From the NCBI GenBank assembly GCA_903848465.1, contig CAINGK010000076.1, forward strand, positions 1 through 41,079: a stretch of DNA of 41,079 nt, in the 5' to 3' direction. Within the stretch, counting starts at the first letter, position 1. The number at the start of each line of letters is the position of its first letter. Shown here in pieces: positions 31,744-40,986 of this stretch. The notes beneath the pieces were generated by a model. The model saw only the letters and a program-made list of their open reading frames with translations, searched no databases and was not told the DNA's origin. The position numbers and the translations under genes are program-made. The DNA comes from an uncultured Verrucomicrobiota bacterium. Its GTDB lineage: Bacteria; Verrucomicrobiota; Verrucomicrobiia; Verrucomicrobiales; Verrucomicrobiaceae.

Positions 31744-34020
31744 ATGAGACGCCAGCCTATTCTCTCGCCCGCATTCGCCGGGTTGACTCATCTCCTACAG
31801 TTCCCTCTTTGGGTGCTGCTGATCGCGGTGTCGATCAGCCAGGCCAGCGCCCAAGGCCTGCCCATTCCGCAACTGAAGAGCCTCTTCCCCTGCGGCGTGC
31901 AGCAGGGCAAAAGCGTGGAACTGGAAATCAGCGGCGGCAATCTCGACGCGACGTCCAAGCTCTACTTCAGCCATCCTGGGATCAAAGCGGAGCTGATCGT
32001 CGATCCCAAAGCAGCGCCGCCCGTGGTCGCGGCAGCCACCCCTGCGCCGGTGGATGCCGCAGGGAAGCCGATGCCTGCACCACCGCCGCCACCGTCTGGA
32101 CCGTATCGCTTCAAAGTCACTGCTGCGGCGAATGTGCCTGTGGGTGATTACGACGTGCGTTCCATCGGCAAGTTTGGCATCAGCAACCCGCGCACCTTTT
32201 GCGTCAGCGCGGATGCAGAGAGCAACGAGTTGGAACCCAACGATGCGAAGGACAAGGCCAATCGCGTGCCGCTGAACGGCATCGTCAATGGCCGCATCAG
32301 CCCCGCCGAAGACATCGACTGGTTCAGCTTCGCCGCCAAGAAAGGCCAGCGTGTCATCATCGAATGCCGGGCGTGGCGCATTGACTCAAAGCTCGATGGC
32401 ATGCTCACGCTCTACAACAGTGAGGGCAAAGAACTCATCGCCTGCCAGGATGAAAACATCCGCGATCAGAAGCGCGATCCCTTCATCGACTTCGATGTGC
32501 CTGCGGACGGCGACTACCTGCTGCGCTTCACCGACTTCATGTACAATGGCGGCAGCGACAACTTTTACCGCCTCAGCATCAGCACGCATCCCTACCTCGA
32601 CTTCATCTCTCCCACCGGAGCCAAGCCCGGCACCACAGCGGCCATCACGTTCTATGGCCGTAATCTCCCAGGCGGCGAGAAGACGGATGTGATCGTCAAT
32701 GGCAGGCCCTTGGAGAAGGTCGTGCGCCAGATCACCGTGCCCGGAGATGCCGAGGTCGTCACCACCCTGCACAATTCCGAACTGCTACGCCCGCCGACCT
32801 CGCGAGTGGATGGCATGGAAGTTCGCATTACGGGTGACACCGGCACTTCCAACACCAAGACGCTAGTCTTCAGCGACGGCCCCGAGCTGCTCGAAGCCGA
32901 ACCCAACAACGCCTTGAGCGAAGCGCAAAAACTGCCGGTGCCCTGCGCCGTCACCGGTGCCTTCAGCGCCGCGAAGGACGTGGACAACTACACGATCAGC
33001 GCCAAGAAGGATGAGAAGTTCCTCATCGAAGTCTTTAGCGAGCGCATCGGCTCACCGGCAGACCCCGACCTCGAAATCTACGGAGCCGACGGCAAGCTCG
33101 TCGTTGCCACGCAGGACACTGGCGAAAACATCGGCCAACTGCGTTTCCCCACCAGCACCTCGGACATCGTGTATCCCTGGACCGCCCCGAAGGACGGCGA
33201 CTACACCCTGCATCTGGAGCACGTGTATCAGGCCGTGCAGGGCGGCCCGCAGTACCGCTACCGGCTGGAGATTCGGAAGAACGTCGCGCCCGACTTCCGG
33301 CTCGTCTGCTCGCCCACGCACGACATCCGCATCGACTCGCACTGCGTCTATCAAGGCGGGCGGCAGCGGCTCGACGTGCTGCTCTGGCGCATGAACGGCA
33401 ACGATGAAGCCGTTACCATTGAAGCGCGCAAACTGCCACCCGGCGTTACTTGCGAGCCAATCGTGATGGGGCCTGGTGTGAAATGGGGCTCGCTGGTGGT
33501 CAATGCCGCGCCCGATGCCCCGCTGGGCGAGAGCGAATTTGAAGTCGTCGGCACCGCAACGCTCGGCGGCACCAAACTGACGCGCCAAGCACGCGGCGGC
33601 GTCGTGGTGTGGGACACCGTCAACACCCCCGCCATCAGCCGCGTCACCCGCAGCATGGTCATAGCCGTGCGTGAAAAGGTGCCCTATGCCGTCACCGCAT
33701 CCTCCACCACGCTCACCATCAAACCAGGCGAGCCGATCAACGTGATCGTCACCGCCGCCCGCCGCGCCGACATGCCCAGCGCCATCCAGTTAAACGGCTC
33801 CGGCATCGAGCTGCCCAACGGGCTCACCATCCCCACGACCACCATCAACGTCGGTCAAAACGAAGCCAAGATCACCCTCGCCACCACGGACAAGATCAAG
33901 GAAGGCACCTACAGCTTCATCATCAACTCCGAATCCCAAGTCCCCGACGGCGACAAAAAAATCCGCTGCATCTACCCCAGCAACCCCATCAAAGTCACGG
34001 TGGAAGCGAAACTCAAATAG
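31744..34020 (+). CDS. Exported PPC-domain protein
   Basis: With the start at ATG 31744 it has 758 residues, a signal peptide (PLWVLLIAVSISQASA) and repeated beta-domains. An IPT/TIG-like domain (about 38-130) is followed by a PPC (bacterial pre-peptidase C-terminal) domain (ESNELEPNDAKDKANRVPLN, DIDWFSFAAKKGQRVIIECR). Then come another IPT-like part and a second PPC domain (EAEPNNALSEAQKLPVPC, DVDNYTISAKKDEKF), and C-terminal immunoglobulin-like beta regions. No catalytic domain is visible. Such proteins often accompany DUF1549/DUF1501 pairs and may bind carbohydrate or build the surface structure. The open frame starting at 31333 overlaps the esterase gene and is rejected. Confidence 0.88.
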   Translation: MRRQPILSPAFAGLTHLLQFPLWVLLIAVSISQASAQGLPIPQLKSLFPCGVQQGKSVELEISGGNLDATSKLYFSHPGIKAELIVDPKAAPPVVAAATPAPVDAAGKPMPAPPPPPSGPYRFKVTAAANVPVGDYDVRSIGKFGISNPRTFCVSADAESNELEPNDAKDKANRVPLNGIVNGRISPAEDIDWFSFAAKKGQRVIIECRAWRIDSKLDGMLTLYNSEGKELIACQDENIRDQKRDPFIDFDVPADGDYLLRFTDFMYNGGSDNFYRLSISTHPYLDFISPTGAKPGTTAAITFYGRNLPGGEKTDVIVNGRPLEKVVRQITVPGDAEVVTTLHNSELLRPPTSRVDGMEVRITGDTGTSNTKTLVFSDGPELLEAEPNNALSEAQKLPVPCAVTGAFSAAKDVDNYTISAKKDEKFLIEVFSERIGSPADPDLEIYGADGKLVVATQDTGENIGQLRFPTSTSDIVYPWTAPKDGDYTLHLEHVYQAVQGGPQYRYRLEIRKNVAPDFRLVCSPTHDIRIDSHCVYQGGRQRLDVLLWRMNGNDEAVTIEARKLPPGVTCEPIVMGPGVKWGSLVVNAAPDAPLGESEFEVVGTATLGGTKLTRQARGGVVVWDTVNTPAISRVTRSMVIAVREKVPYAVTASSTTLTIKPGEPINVIVTAARRADMPSAIQLNGSGIELPNGLTIPTTTINVGQNEAKITLATTDKIKEGTYSFIINSESQVPDGDKKIRCIYPSNPIKVTVEAKLK

Positions 34021-34026
34021 AAGCTC

Positions 34027-34992
34027 ATGCTCATCAAATCCCTGCCCATCCTCTGCATCCTCGCGCTCACGTCTCTTCAAGCCGCTGATGCTCCTGCGGT
34101 GCCTGCCAAGCCGGTTTTGAAGATCAAGCCCGGCCAGGTCATCGTCCCCACGGACGCCATGCGCCGCATCTGGGGTGAGCTGGTCAGCATGGATTTGAAG
34201 ACGCGCACCGGCACCTTCCGCAAAGAAGGCACCGACGAGATCATGCCCTTCACCGTGCTGCCCTATGCGGAGCTTTACCACCAGGCTGCGTTCGGTGATC
34301 TGCAGGACTTCCGCATCGGCGTGCGCGCCATCTTTCGCATGCATGAGTCCGCCGACGGCCAATGGACCTGGCTGACGTACATCCAGGACCAGATGAACAT
34401 GATGTTCGGCCACAAAGAATACTTCCATGTGGACGCCATCGACGCCGCCAAAGGCACCTTCACCGTCACGCAGGCCAGTCTCGACAAGAGCTTCATCCGC
34501 GAAAAAAACATTCTCATCTCCACCGACGCCGAGACCAAGTACTGGCTCGATGGCAAACCCGCGACCTTTGCGGATATCAAGGTCGGCCAGGCCTTGCGCA
34601 CTGAGACTCACGGCATCGGCAAGGGCAAAACGCAGATGTGCTGGAACGTCTTCCTCGACGACGCCAGCCTGCTCCAATTCCAAAGCGCGCAAAAGGCGCT
34701 CAACGCCAAACGCCTCGCCGATGAAGGCGCACCGGGCTACACCGACACGGTGGATGGCACGATGCTGGAGCTGACCTTGTTCCAGGAAAGCGGCGACACC
34801 TCCCGCGCCTTGAAGGCCGGACAAAAGGTCCGCGTCGCCCCTGCGGGCGTGGACCGCAAAGCCATCGGCACTCCCGTCACCGGCACGATCTCCGCCGCCC
34901 GAATGCAGGGCAATCTCGGCAAAGCCACCGTCACGCTGGATGCACCCGCGACAGGCTTTGTGGTCGGTGGCGTGGCGCGTCTGTGGCGCTGA
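34027..34992 (+). CDS. Exported protein of unknown function at the end of the operon
   Basis: A 321-residue protein with signal peptide MLIKSLPILCILALTSLQAA and no further membrane segment. The rest looks like several small beta-barrel (OB- or SH3-like) units. One around 45-110 contains RIWGELVSMDLKTRTGTFRK, and others contain VDAIDAAKGTFTVTQAS and KVRVAPAGVDRKAIGTPVTG, with the repeated idea 'basic strand, turn, GTF/GTI strand'. No catalytic motif or named family is recognised. It starts 6 bp after the PPC gene and ends the operon, so it is likely to act with the exported proteins upstream. Confidence 0.82.
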   Translation: MLIKSLPILCILALTSLQAADAPAVPAKPVLKIKPGQVIVPTDAMRRIWGELVSMDLKTRTGTFRKEGTDEIMPFTVLPYAELYHQAAFGDLQDFRIGVRAIFRMHESADGQWTWLTYIQDQMNMMFGHKEYFHVDAIDAAKGTFTVTQASLDKSFIREKNILISTDAETKYWLDGKPATFADIKVGQALRTETHGIGKGKTQMCWNVFLDDASLLQFQSAQKALNAKRLADEGAPGYTDTVDGTMLELTLFQESGDTSRALKAGQKVRVAPAGVDRKAIGTPVTGTISAARMQGNLGKATVTLDAPATGFVVGGVARLWR

Positions 34993-35028
34993 TCAGATAC
35001 TGCCGCGCATCGCTTACCTTCAGAAGCA

Positions 35029-35049
35029 ACCCACTTAAAATAAGTGGGT
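35029..35049 (+). terminator. Perfect hairpin at the end of the operon
   Basis: ACCCACTTA (35029-35037), loop AAA, TAAGTGGGT (35041-35049). It lies 37 bp after the last gene. There is no T run, so factor-independent termination is doubtful; it may protect the mRNA 3' end. Confidence 0.4.
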
Positions 35050-35082
35050 GCCGTGCTCTCGTTTATCGACCACAACAAGGAC

Positions 35083-35287
35083 GGCGGACCTTGTTGGGTG
35101 CCTGCGCTGTGACAGACCCGAAACTACGGACCCGACAAAGCGGTTCCCTACCAGCTCTGAGGCACCTCGACACGCAGGGCTGGTAGGGATGCGCTGTGCG
35201 CGTCCCTAGAATCCTTCGTCCCAGCATGAACTGCTGACTCAATCGTTCTCCCCCTTTCCATACGCTGCCCTCTCCGATTCGTGCGAT
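35083..35287 (-). repeat. REP-like repeat family C, copy 5
   Basis: The same blocks as copy 1 in the same orientation: GTGACAGACCCGAAACTACG, GACAAAGCGGTTCCCTACCA, hairpin GGGATGCGC-TGT-GCGCGTCCC, AATCCTTCGTCCCAGC, CCGATTCGTGCGAT. It fills most of the gap 34993-35329 and no gene is seen there. Confidence 0.85.
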
Positions 35288-35329
35288 GAGCGACCGTATA
35301 TTCACGGCCAAGCGCTCACTCGCCACCTG

Positions 35330-35919
35330 CTACTCTTCTTCGCTAAAATTCACTCGCTCGTACAGTTCGGCCATGGCCAGCTCCACTTCGATCTGCGGGA
35401 GTGAGATCACGGCCTCCAGACCCGAAACCCAGCGCAGCCGCCAGGTGCCGTCGTCGAGACGCTCTTGGATCTCCACATGCGGACGCTCCTGCATGATGAG
35501 GATATAGGCGCGGAGGCTCTCAATGCCACGGTAGGCCTCGGCCTTGCGCCCACGGTCATAGCTTTCCGTGTGCTGAGAGAGCACCTCAAACACCGCGCTG
35601 GGGTTCGTGGCAGTCTCCTTGTGATCGTCCTCATCATCGTATTCTAGCGGGCCGCAGATCACGCTGGCATCCGGGTAACAGCGTAGGCCATTCCACTTCG
35701 CACGAATGCGCTGGTCCGAGTCGAAGGCCCCGCAGCGCTTGCCCTTCAGCAGGCGACTGAGTTCACCTACCAGATTCACTTTGATGATGCTATGTCGTGT
35801 GCCCCCACCGGCCATCGAATAGATGCGGCCTTGGAAGTAGTCGCTTTTTCCACAGCCATCCGCTCCCGCCGGTAATATTCCTGCGGAGTGATGAGGCTCG
35901 CAGTTTCAGGCGGTACCAT
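35330..35919 (-). pseudogene. Uma2-family protein (DUF820) with a one-base frameshift
   Basis: Reading from ATG 35919 gives PPETASLITPQEYYRRERM, then AVEK, a good Uma2 N-terminus. At the A-run on the coding strand (35849-35845, five A) the frame is lost; adding one A restores SDYFQGRIYS and joins the intact 161-codon frame beginning MAGGGTRHSII at 35815. The rest has the family hallmarks RCYPDASVICGPLE (catalytic Asp), NPSAVFEVLSQHTESYDRG (Glu) and KAEAYRGIESLRAYILI (Lys). Uma2 proteins have a restriction-endonuclease-like fold; their role is unknown. The shift may be a real indel or a homopolymer sequencing error; the heptamer is not a classical slippery site. Alternatively translation starts at 35815 and gives a shortened protein. 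Confidence 0.8.
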
Positions 35920-36036
35920 GACGATACGTTAAACATCCACTCCTCATCTGGCAAGTGCCTCCTCCCCGGCTGGAATCGCGGCCAACCGCCACAGTCTGAA
36001 ACACTGCCAACCCTAGAAACGGAAATGGTGGCCTAC

Positions 36037-36150
36037 GGAATACACGGAACAGACGGAAAATCAGAATCAAACCAATGCCTGTTGCCTCACCTTTTGAGTG
36101 AACGATGCGCAAAGCTGCTTTCCGTGTATTCCGGGAGTTCCGTAGGCCAT
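36037..36150. repeat. Inverted repeat between Uma2 and the WD40 gene (family H)
   Basis: GGAATACACGGAA (36037-36049) is matched by TTCCGTGTATTCC (36120-36132), and ATGG-GGCCTACGGAA by TTCCGTAGGCCAT (36138-36150). The arms lie about 70 bp apart with no gene between them. It sits 22 bp after the stop of the WD40 gene, so it could work as a terminator, but it looks like a dispersed repeat. Confidence 0.7.
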
Positions 36151-36171
36151 CCATTCCCCTTATTAGCTAGC

Positions 36172-38910
36172 TCACTTCTTCACCACCACGTCCACCTCGG
36201 CCTTGGGCGGCTCAAGGTTGAACAGGCTTTTGCCCGTCTCGGCATTCCACACGCGCAGCACGCTGTCCTGCCCGCCGCCGAGGATCGTGCGGCCATCGGG
36301 CGTGGCTGCTGCGGTGAACATGAAGCCTTTCATACCGGTGAAGTCCTTCAGGTTCGTACCGTCTGGCTTGAGCGAACGCACGCGCGGATCAGCGGCGGAG
36401 GTGAGCAGTTGGCCTTCGACGCCGAGGTAATGTACGGAGGTGACCTCGTTGCTGTAGCCTTCGTTGCTCTTGACCATCTCGCCTGCGGGCCAGGACCAGA
36501 GCTTCACCGCCTTGTCCATGCCGGAACTCGCGATCATGCGCCCGTCGGGCCGCCAGCTCACGCCGAGCACGTAATGCGTGTGTCCGGCGAGTGATTTGAT
36601 CAGCTTGCCGGTGGTGAAATCGAAGACTTTGACGAACTTGTCGGAGCTGGCCGTGGCGATGGATTTGCCATCGGGCGACAGGGCGAGGCTCACTACCGTG
36701 TCGCTGTGCGAAGGTTTGATCTCGCGCACGAGCGTGCCGTCGGCGGTGTTCCAAATCTTCAACTCACCGCTGCGTGAAGGCGAGCCACCGCCGGTGACGA
36801 GGCGCTTGCCATCAGAGCTAAACGCAAGGCTCAGCACACGATTCACGATGGGTGATTTCTCATCCCCGGTGCCGATGGTGCGTGCGAGCGTCCAGGTTTG
36901 CGCGGCACTCCACACCACGGGGGCTTTGTCCTTCATGCTGGCGATGAAGCGGCCATCGGTGATGCCGATGAGCGCTAGCACCGGACCGCTCTTGTTCGGG
37001 TAGCTGTCGCAGGGAATGCCTTCCAAGTTCCAGGTGCGGATCGTTTGATCATCGCCTGCGGTCGCGACGCTTAGACCATCCGCAGCGAAGGCAATGGCGC
37101 GCACGGGAGCCTCGCTGGCGGGCAGGGCCTGCTTGGCGGCTGCGGCATCCGCATCGGCCTTCGTCTGTGCTGTGGCAGCCTTTGCCGCAGAAGCCTTCGC
37201 ATCCACCAGCGTCTGGTCACCCTGCTTCACCGCGACTTGCGCAGCGGCGAGCGCTTTCTCAGCGGAAGCCTTCGCGCTCTCAGCCTTCGTGACCACTTCC
37301 TGCGCGGCGGGTTTGATCTTGTCGTCGGTGATCTTGGCGAGCGCGGCTTTGGCATCCGCCAGCGCTTTGTCGGCGGTCTTGATCCCATCGCCGGCCTTCT
37401 TCACGGCATCGGCCTTGGTGGTCTGCTCCTTGGTGGCTTCTTCGAGGGTGGTCTTGCAATACGCGACTTCGGTCTTGGCGGACAAGCTCTCCCGTTCGGC
37501 ATCTGCCAGCTTCATTCTCGCACCGTGATCGCCCTTCAATTCGGTGATCAATGTGCCACGCTCCGGGTTCCACAGCTTGGCCACATTGCCCCCAGCAGAA
37601 GCAAACGTCTTCCCATTCGGCGACACCGCGACCGCAGTGACGGGCGCCCCATGATCCATCTGCCGCGCCTGCCGGTTTTGCTCCACCGCCCAATGCCGGA
37701 CCGAGCCATCACTGCTGCCCGAGAGCAATTGCTTGCCGTCCGATGAAGTCGCGAGGCAGGTGACGGGCTGCGTGTGGCCGTTGAATTCTTTGACGGATTT
37801 GAAGGCTTCGCCTTCCTTCGCGGGCACGTCCCAGATGCGCAGCAGGTTGTCACCACCCGCAGTCGCCAAACGCTTGCCCGCAAGCAGCCAAGCCACTGCA
37901 CTGATCTCTCCCGGCACTTCGAGCTGCGCGAAGACCTTGCCGCCTGCGATGTCCCAGACGCGCGCCGTTTTGTCGGCTGAACCTGAGGCCAGCTTGGTGT
38001 TGTCTGGGGAGAAGCGCAGGCTGGTCACCGCCGCCGTGTGTCCCGGCAAGACCTTCACCTCCTTGGCCGTCGCTGCATCCCACAGGTGAATCACGTTGTC
38101 CTTGCCCGCCGTGGCCAGCCACTTGCCATCCGCACTCGCCGCCACTGCGCTGGCAGCTTCCTTGCCCACGATCATCTGCGGCGCGCCCGGCTGGCGCTGC
38201 CAGAGCTTCACCATCCGATACTCGCCCGAGGCCAGCGTCATGCCATCTGCGCTGAATGCGAGCGACTGCACGTAGTCGCGCTGCGCTGAAGTGCGATAGC
38301 CATTGCGCCCCGTCGGCTCCACCAGCTTCGGGTCCGTGAGCCGTGCCACGACCTGCCCCGTGGCGATGTGATAGACAAAGATTTGATTCGCCCGGCCACA
38401 CGCCGCGAACTGCCCGTCTCCCGACACCGCCAGCGCGAGGATCGGGTGCAGGCCAGCGGGCAGGGGATGCCACACCAGCGGCTTCGGCTTCGCATTCACC
38501 GTACCCGTCGCGCCTTGGTCGATCCAGGCCTTCAGCACTGCAAGCTCTTCCGGCAGCAGCGGCACTGCGCCCATGCGGTTGTTCTTCGGCGGCATGAAGG
38601 GCTTGCGCTCCTGCGCCGCAGTGGTGAGAAGCTTGCTGCGCTCGCTGTGCTTCGGCACCACCACGGGGCCATCCTCGCTGCCCTTCAAGATGGTCTTCGG
38701 CGTCTCCAGAATGAGATCCGCCTCGGCATCATCGCCATCGTGACAGGCAAGGCAGTTACGCTTGAGGATCGGCAGCACCTGCGTCTCAAAGTCCACCTTC
38801 TTCACCACCTCCGCCGCAGGCAGCGACAGGGCCGCGAAAAGGATCAAAGCCGCAACCAGTGGCAGCGAGTGGAAAGGGAAGGTGAAACGAGCAGTTTTAG
38901 CGGGAGACAT
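36172..38910 (-). CDS. WD40 beta-propeller protein with planctomycete cytochrome c domain
   Basis: A 912-residue exported protein (signal peptide at about 12-33, PLVAALILFAALSLPAA). A cytochrome-like domain follows, with CLACH (Cys53, Cys56, His57) and the distal FMPPKNNRMG. Then come WD40 repeats in two blocks, about 150-440 and 600-905, with motifs such as LRFSPDNTKLASGSADKTAR, VWDIAGG and LALSPDGKSIATASSDKFVK. Between them, about 455-595, is an Ala/Lys-rich coiled coil (KKAGDGIKTADKALADAKAA) with no WD40 character. Such proteins are frequent next to DUF1549 loci and may assemble exported complexes; electron transfer is possible but unproven. It is transcribed alone. Confidence 0.9.
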   Translation of the reverse strand: MSPAKTARFTFPFHSLPLVAALILFAALSLPAAEVVKKVDFETQVLPILKRNCLACHDGDDAEADLILETPKTILKGSEDGPVVVPKHSERSKLLTTAAQERKPFMPPKNNRMGAVPLLPEELAVLKAWIDQGATGTVNAKPKPLVWHPLPAGLHPILALAVSGDGQFAACGRANQIFVYHIATGQVVARLTDPKLVEPTGRNGYRTSAQRDYVQSLAFSADGMTLASGEYRMVKLWQRQPGAPQMIVGKEAASAVAASADGKWLATAGKDNVIHLWDAATAKEVKVLPGHTAAVTSLRFSPDNTKLASGSADKTARVWDIAGGKVFAQLEVPGEISAVAWLLAGKRLATAGGDNLLRIWDVPAKEGEAFKSVKEFNGHTQPVTCLATSSDGKQLLSGSSDGSVRHWAVEQNRQARQMDHGAPVTAVAVSPNGKTFASAGGNVAKLWNPERGTLITELKGDHGARMKLADAERESLSAKTEVAYCKTTLEEATKEQTTKADAVKKAGDGIKTADKALADAKAALAKITDDKIKPAAQEVVTKAESAKASAEKALAAAQVAVKQGDQTLVDAKASAAKAATAQTKADADAAAAKQALPASEAPVRAIAFAADGLSVATAGDDQTIRTWNLEGIPCDSYPNKSGPVLALIGITDGRFIASMKDKAPVVWSAAQTWTLARTIGTGDEKSPIVNRVLSLAFSSDGKRLVTGGGSPSRSGELKIWNTADGTLVREIKPSHSDTVVSLALSPDGKSIATASSDKFVKVFDFTTGKLIKSLAGHTHYVLGVSWRPDGRMIASSGMDKAVKLWSWPAGEMVKSNEGYSNEVTSVHYLGVEGQLLTSAADPRVRSLKPDGTNLKDFTGMKGFMFTAAATPDGRTILGGGQDSVLRVWNAETGKSLFNLEPPKAEVDVVVKK

Positions 38911-38989
38911 GCGGCCCTACTAATCGTCCAAAGCGCGCGCTTTCTTCCGCTCCATCTGGGGGGTTGGGTTAGCTTCGCGCACCCCCGCT

Positions 38990-39577
38990 CTATTTCTCCC
39001 CCGCAGACAGGCTATCCTCGTCGTCCTCTTCCCACTCCTGCATGAGGCGTTCGAGCTTGCGCTTGAGGCTCACTTTGGCGACGGCGTTGAGGCGGTCGAT
39101 GAAGAGGATGCCGTTGAGGTGGTCGATTTCGTGTTGGAAGGCGCGGGCGAGCAGGCCATCGGTTTCCACGGTCACGGTCTGGCCTTCGAGGTTGGTGTAG
39201 GTGACCTTGATTTGCTTGGAGCGGCGGACGTCGCGCAGCAGGCGGGGGAAGCTCAGGCAGCCTTCTTCAGCGATGGCTTTGTCGCTGCCCAGTTCGAGCT
39301 GCGGATTGGTGAAGACGATGGGCATGTGCTGCGGCATATCGACCTTCTCGCCATTGATCTTCATGAAGCTGATGCAGTCCGGATTGTGCGAGACGTCGAT
39401 GACGGCCAACTGCACATCCACGGCCACCTGCGGGGCGGCCAAGCCGACGCCGTTGGCGGCACGCATCGTTTCCAGCATGTCGGCGGCCAAGGTGCGAATT
39501 TCGGGTGTGACGGCGGCCACCGGGCGGCATTTGGCGCGGAGGACAGGTTCTGGGTAGCGGACGATTTTTCGGACCAT
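38990..39577 (-). CDS. def: Peptide deformylase
   Basis: Removes the formyl group from the initiator Met of new proteins, a metal-dependent hydrolase. All three motifs are present in the 195-residue protein: GVGLAAPQ (43-50), EEGCLSFP (104-111, metal ligand Cys107) and QHEIDH (148-153, two His ligands and the catalytic Glu). The C-terminal 30 residues are acidic and Lys-rich (KRKLERLMQEWEEDDEDS), longer than in E. coli. It is divergent from the transporter gene at 39675, with 97 bp between the starts. Confidence 0.96.
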   Translation of the reverse strand: MVRKIVRYPEPVLRAKCRPVAAVTPEIRTLAADMLETMRAANGVGLAAPQVAVDVQLAVIDVSHNPDCISFMKINGEKVDMPQHMPIVFTNPQLELGSDKAIAEEGCLSFPRLLRDVRRSKQIKVTYTNLEGQTVTVETDGLLARAFQHEIDHLNGILFIDRLNAVAKVSLKRKLERLMQEWEEDDEDSLSAGEK

Positions 39578-39674
39578 ATGCCTCCTTCATATCACCGGCT
39601 TTTCCCCGGCTCAAGCTCGGGAGTGGTTTTGTCCTTGCCAAGTTGCGGCCCTCTCCCTAGCCTCGCGGCCACTT

Positions 39675-40910
39675 ATGACCGACACCGCTGCGCAATCGTC
39701 CATCAAGATCAAACTGTTCCTCATGATGATTCTTGAGATCGCCATCTGGGGAGCCTGGCAGATCAAAATCTTCTCCTACATGGGCATGCTGGGCTTCACC
39801 CCGGACCAGCAGTGGCTGGTGGGCAGCTCGTTTGGCATTGCGTCCATCGTGGGGATCTTTTTCAGCAACCAGTTTGCGGATAGCAATTTCGCCGCCGAGC
39901 GCTTCCTGGCCTTCAGCCATGTGGTGGGCGGGCTGGCGCTGATCGCCACGGCGTTCCAAACTTCCTTCTGGCCCTTCTTCGCCTGCTTCGTGGTGTACTG
40001 CCTGCTCTACGTGCCGACGATTTCGGTGACGAACTCGCTGGCCTTTGCCAATCTCAAAGACCCCGCCAAGGACTTCGGCTTTGTGCGCATGGGCGGCACG
40101 ATTGGCTGGATCATTGTCAGTTGGCCCTTCATTTTCCTGCTCAGTGAGAAGGCGGGCGCGTCGGAGACCAAGTGGGTCTTCATCGTGGCCGGTATCATTT
40201 CCCTGGTGCTGGCGGCATTCAGCCTGACGCTGCCCCACACCCCACCGCGCAAGGACGTGGAGGGCATGGACAAGGTGGCCTGGCTGAAGGCGCTCAAGCT
40301 GCTGAGCCATCCGTTTGTGCTGATCCTCTTCATTGTCACGTTCATCGACTCCACCATTCACAACGGCTACTTCGTGGTGATCGACGGCTTCCTGCAAAAG
40401 GTTGGCATCTCGTCCAACATGAGCATGGTGGTCAGCAGCATCGGCCAGGTGGCGGAAATCGTGACGATGCTGGTCCTCGGCACAGTGCTCAAGAAAATCG
40501 GCTGGAAGACGACGCTCATCATCGGGATCATCGGCCATGCAGCGCGCTTCAGCATCTTTGCCTTCTTCGGCACGCCGGACAATCAGTGGCTCATCATCGC
40601 GGTGCAGCTTCTGCACGGCATCTGCTACGCGTTCTTCTTTGTGACGGTGTACATCTTTGTGGACGCGGTCTTCCCGAAGGACATCCGCTCCAGCGCGCAG
40701 GGTTTGTTTAACCTCCTCATTCTCGGCATCGGCATGGTGGTGGCGAGCAAGATTTTCCCCCAGCTCGTGGCCAGCTACACCACGGATGGCGTGGTGGACT
40801 ACCACAAGCTCTTCCTGGTGCCGACCGGCATGGCCCTGGCGGGCATCGTGCTGCTGGTGCTCTTCTTCCGTCCCCCGAACTTCGGGCCGGAGGGTGAGGT
40901 GAAGCATTGA
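39675..40910 (+). CDS. Nucleoside:proton symporter, MFS (NupG/XapB family)
   Basis: A 411-residue inner-membrane protein with about 12 hydrophobic segments. The start KIKLFLMMILEIAIWGAWQI, the first-half RMGGTIGWIIVSWPF and the second-half HNGYFVVIDGFLQKVGIS, QLLHGICYAFFF and DIRSSAQGLFNLL motifs are characteristic of the nucleoside permease branch of the major facilitator superfamily. It most likely imports nucleosides with protons; the exact substrate cannot be read from sequence. Single gene, no partner enzymes nearby. Confidence 0.9.
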   Translation: MTDTAAQSSIKIKLFLMMILEIAIWGAWQIKIFSYMGMLGFTPDQQWLVGSSFGIASIVGIFFSNQFADSNFAAERFLAFSHVVGGLALIATAFQTSFWPFFACFVVYCLLYVPTISVTNSLAFANLKDPAKDFGFVRMGGTIGWIIVSWPFIFLLSEKAGASETKWVFIVAGIISLVLAAFSLTLPHTPPRKDVEGMDKVAWLKALKLLSHPFVLILFIVTFIDSTIHNGYFVVIDGFLQKVGISSNMSMVVSSIGQVAEIVTMLVLGTVLKKIGWKTTLIIGIIGHAARFSIFAFFGTPDNQWLIIAVQLLHGICYAFFFVTVYIFVDAVFPKDIRSSAQGLFNLLILGIGMVVASKIFPQLVASYTTDGVVDYHKLFLVPTGMALAGIVLLVLFFRPPNFGPEGEVKH

Positions 40911-40986
40911 GTGGCAGGAAATGACGAATGACGAATCATTGTCGTTAAGTTAAGCAAAATAGACCGCGAAGGTGTATTGTTCACAA

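Noticed and set aside
35840..35856. Programmed -1 frameshift in uma2
   Set aside because: The local GGAAAAAG does not form a good slippery heptamer in the zero frame and no stimulatory structure was recognised; an indel is simpler.
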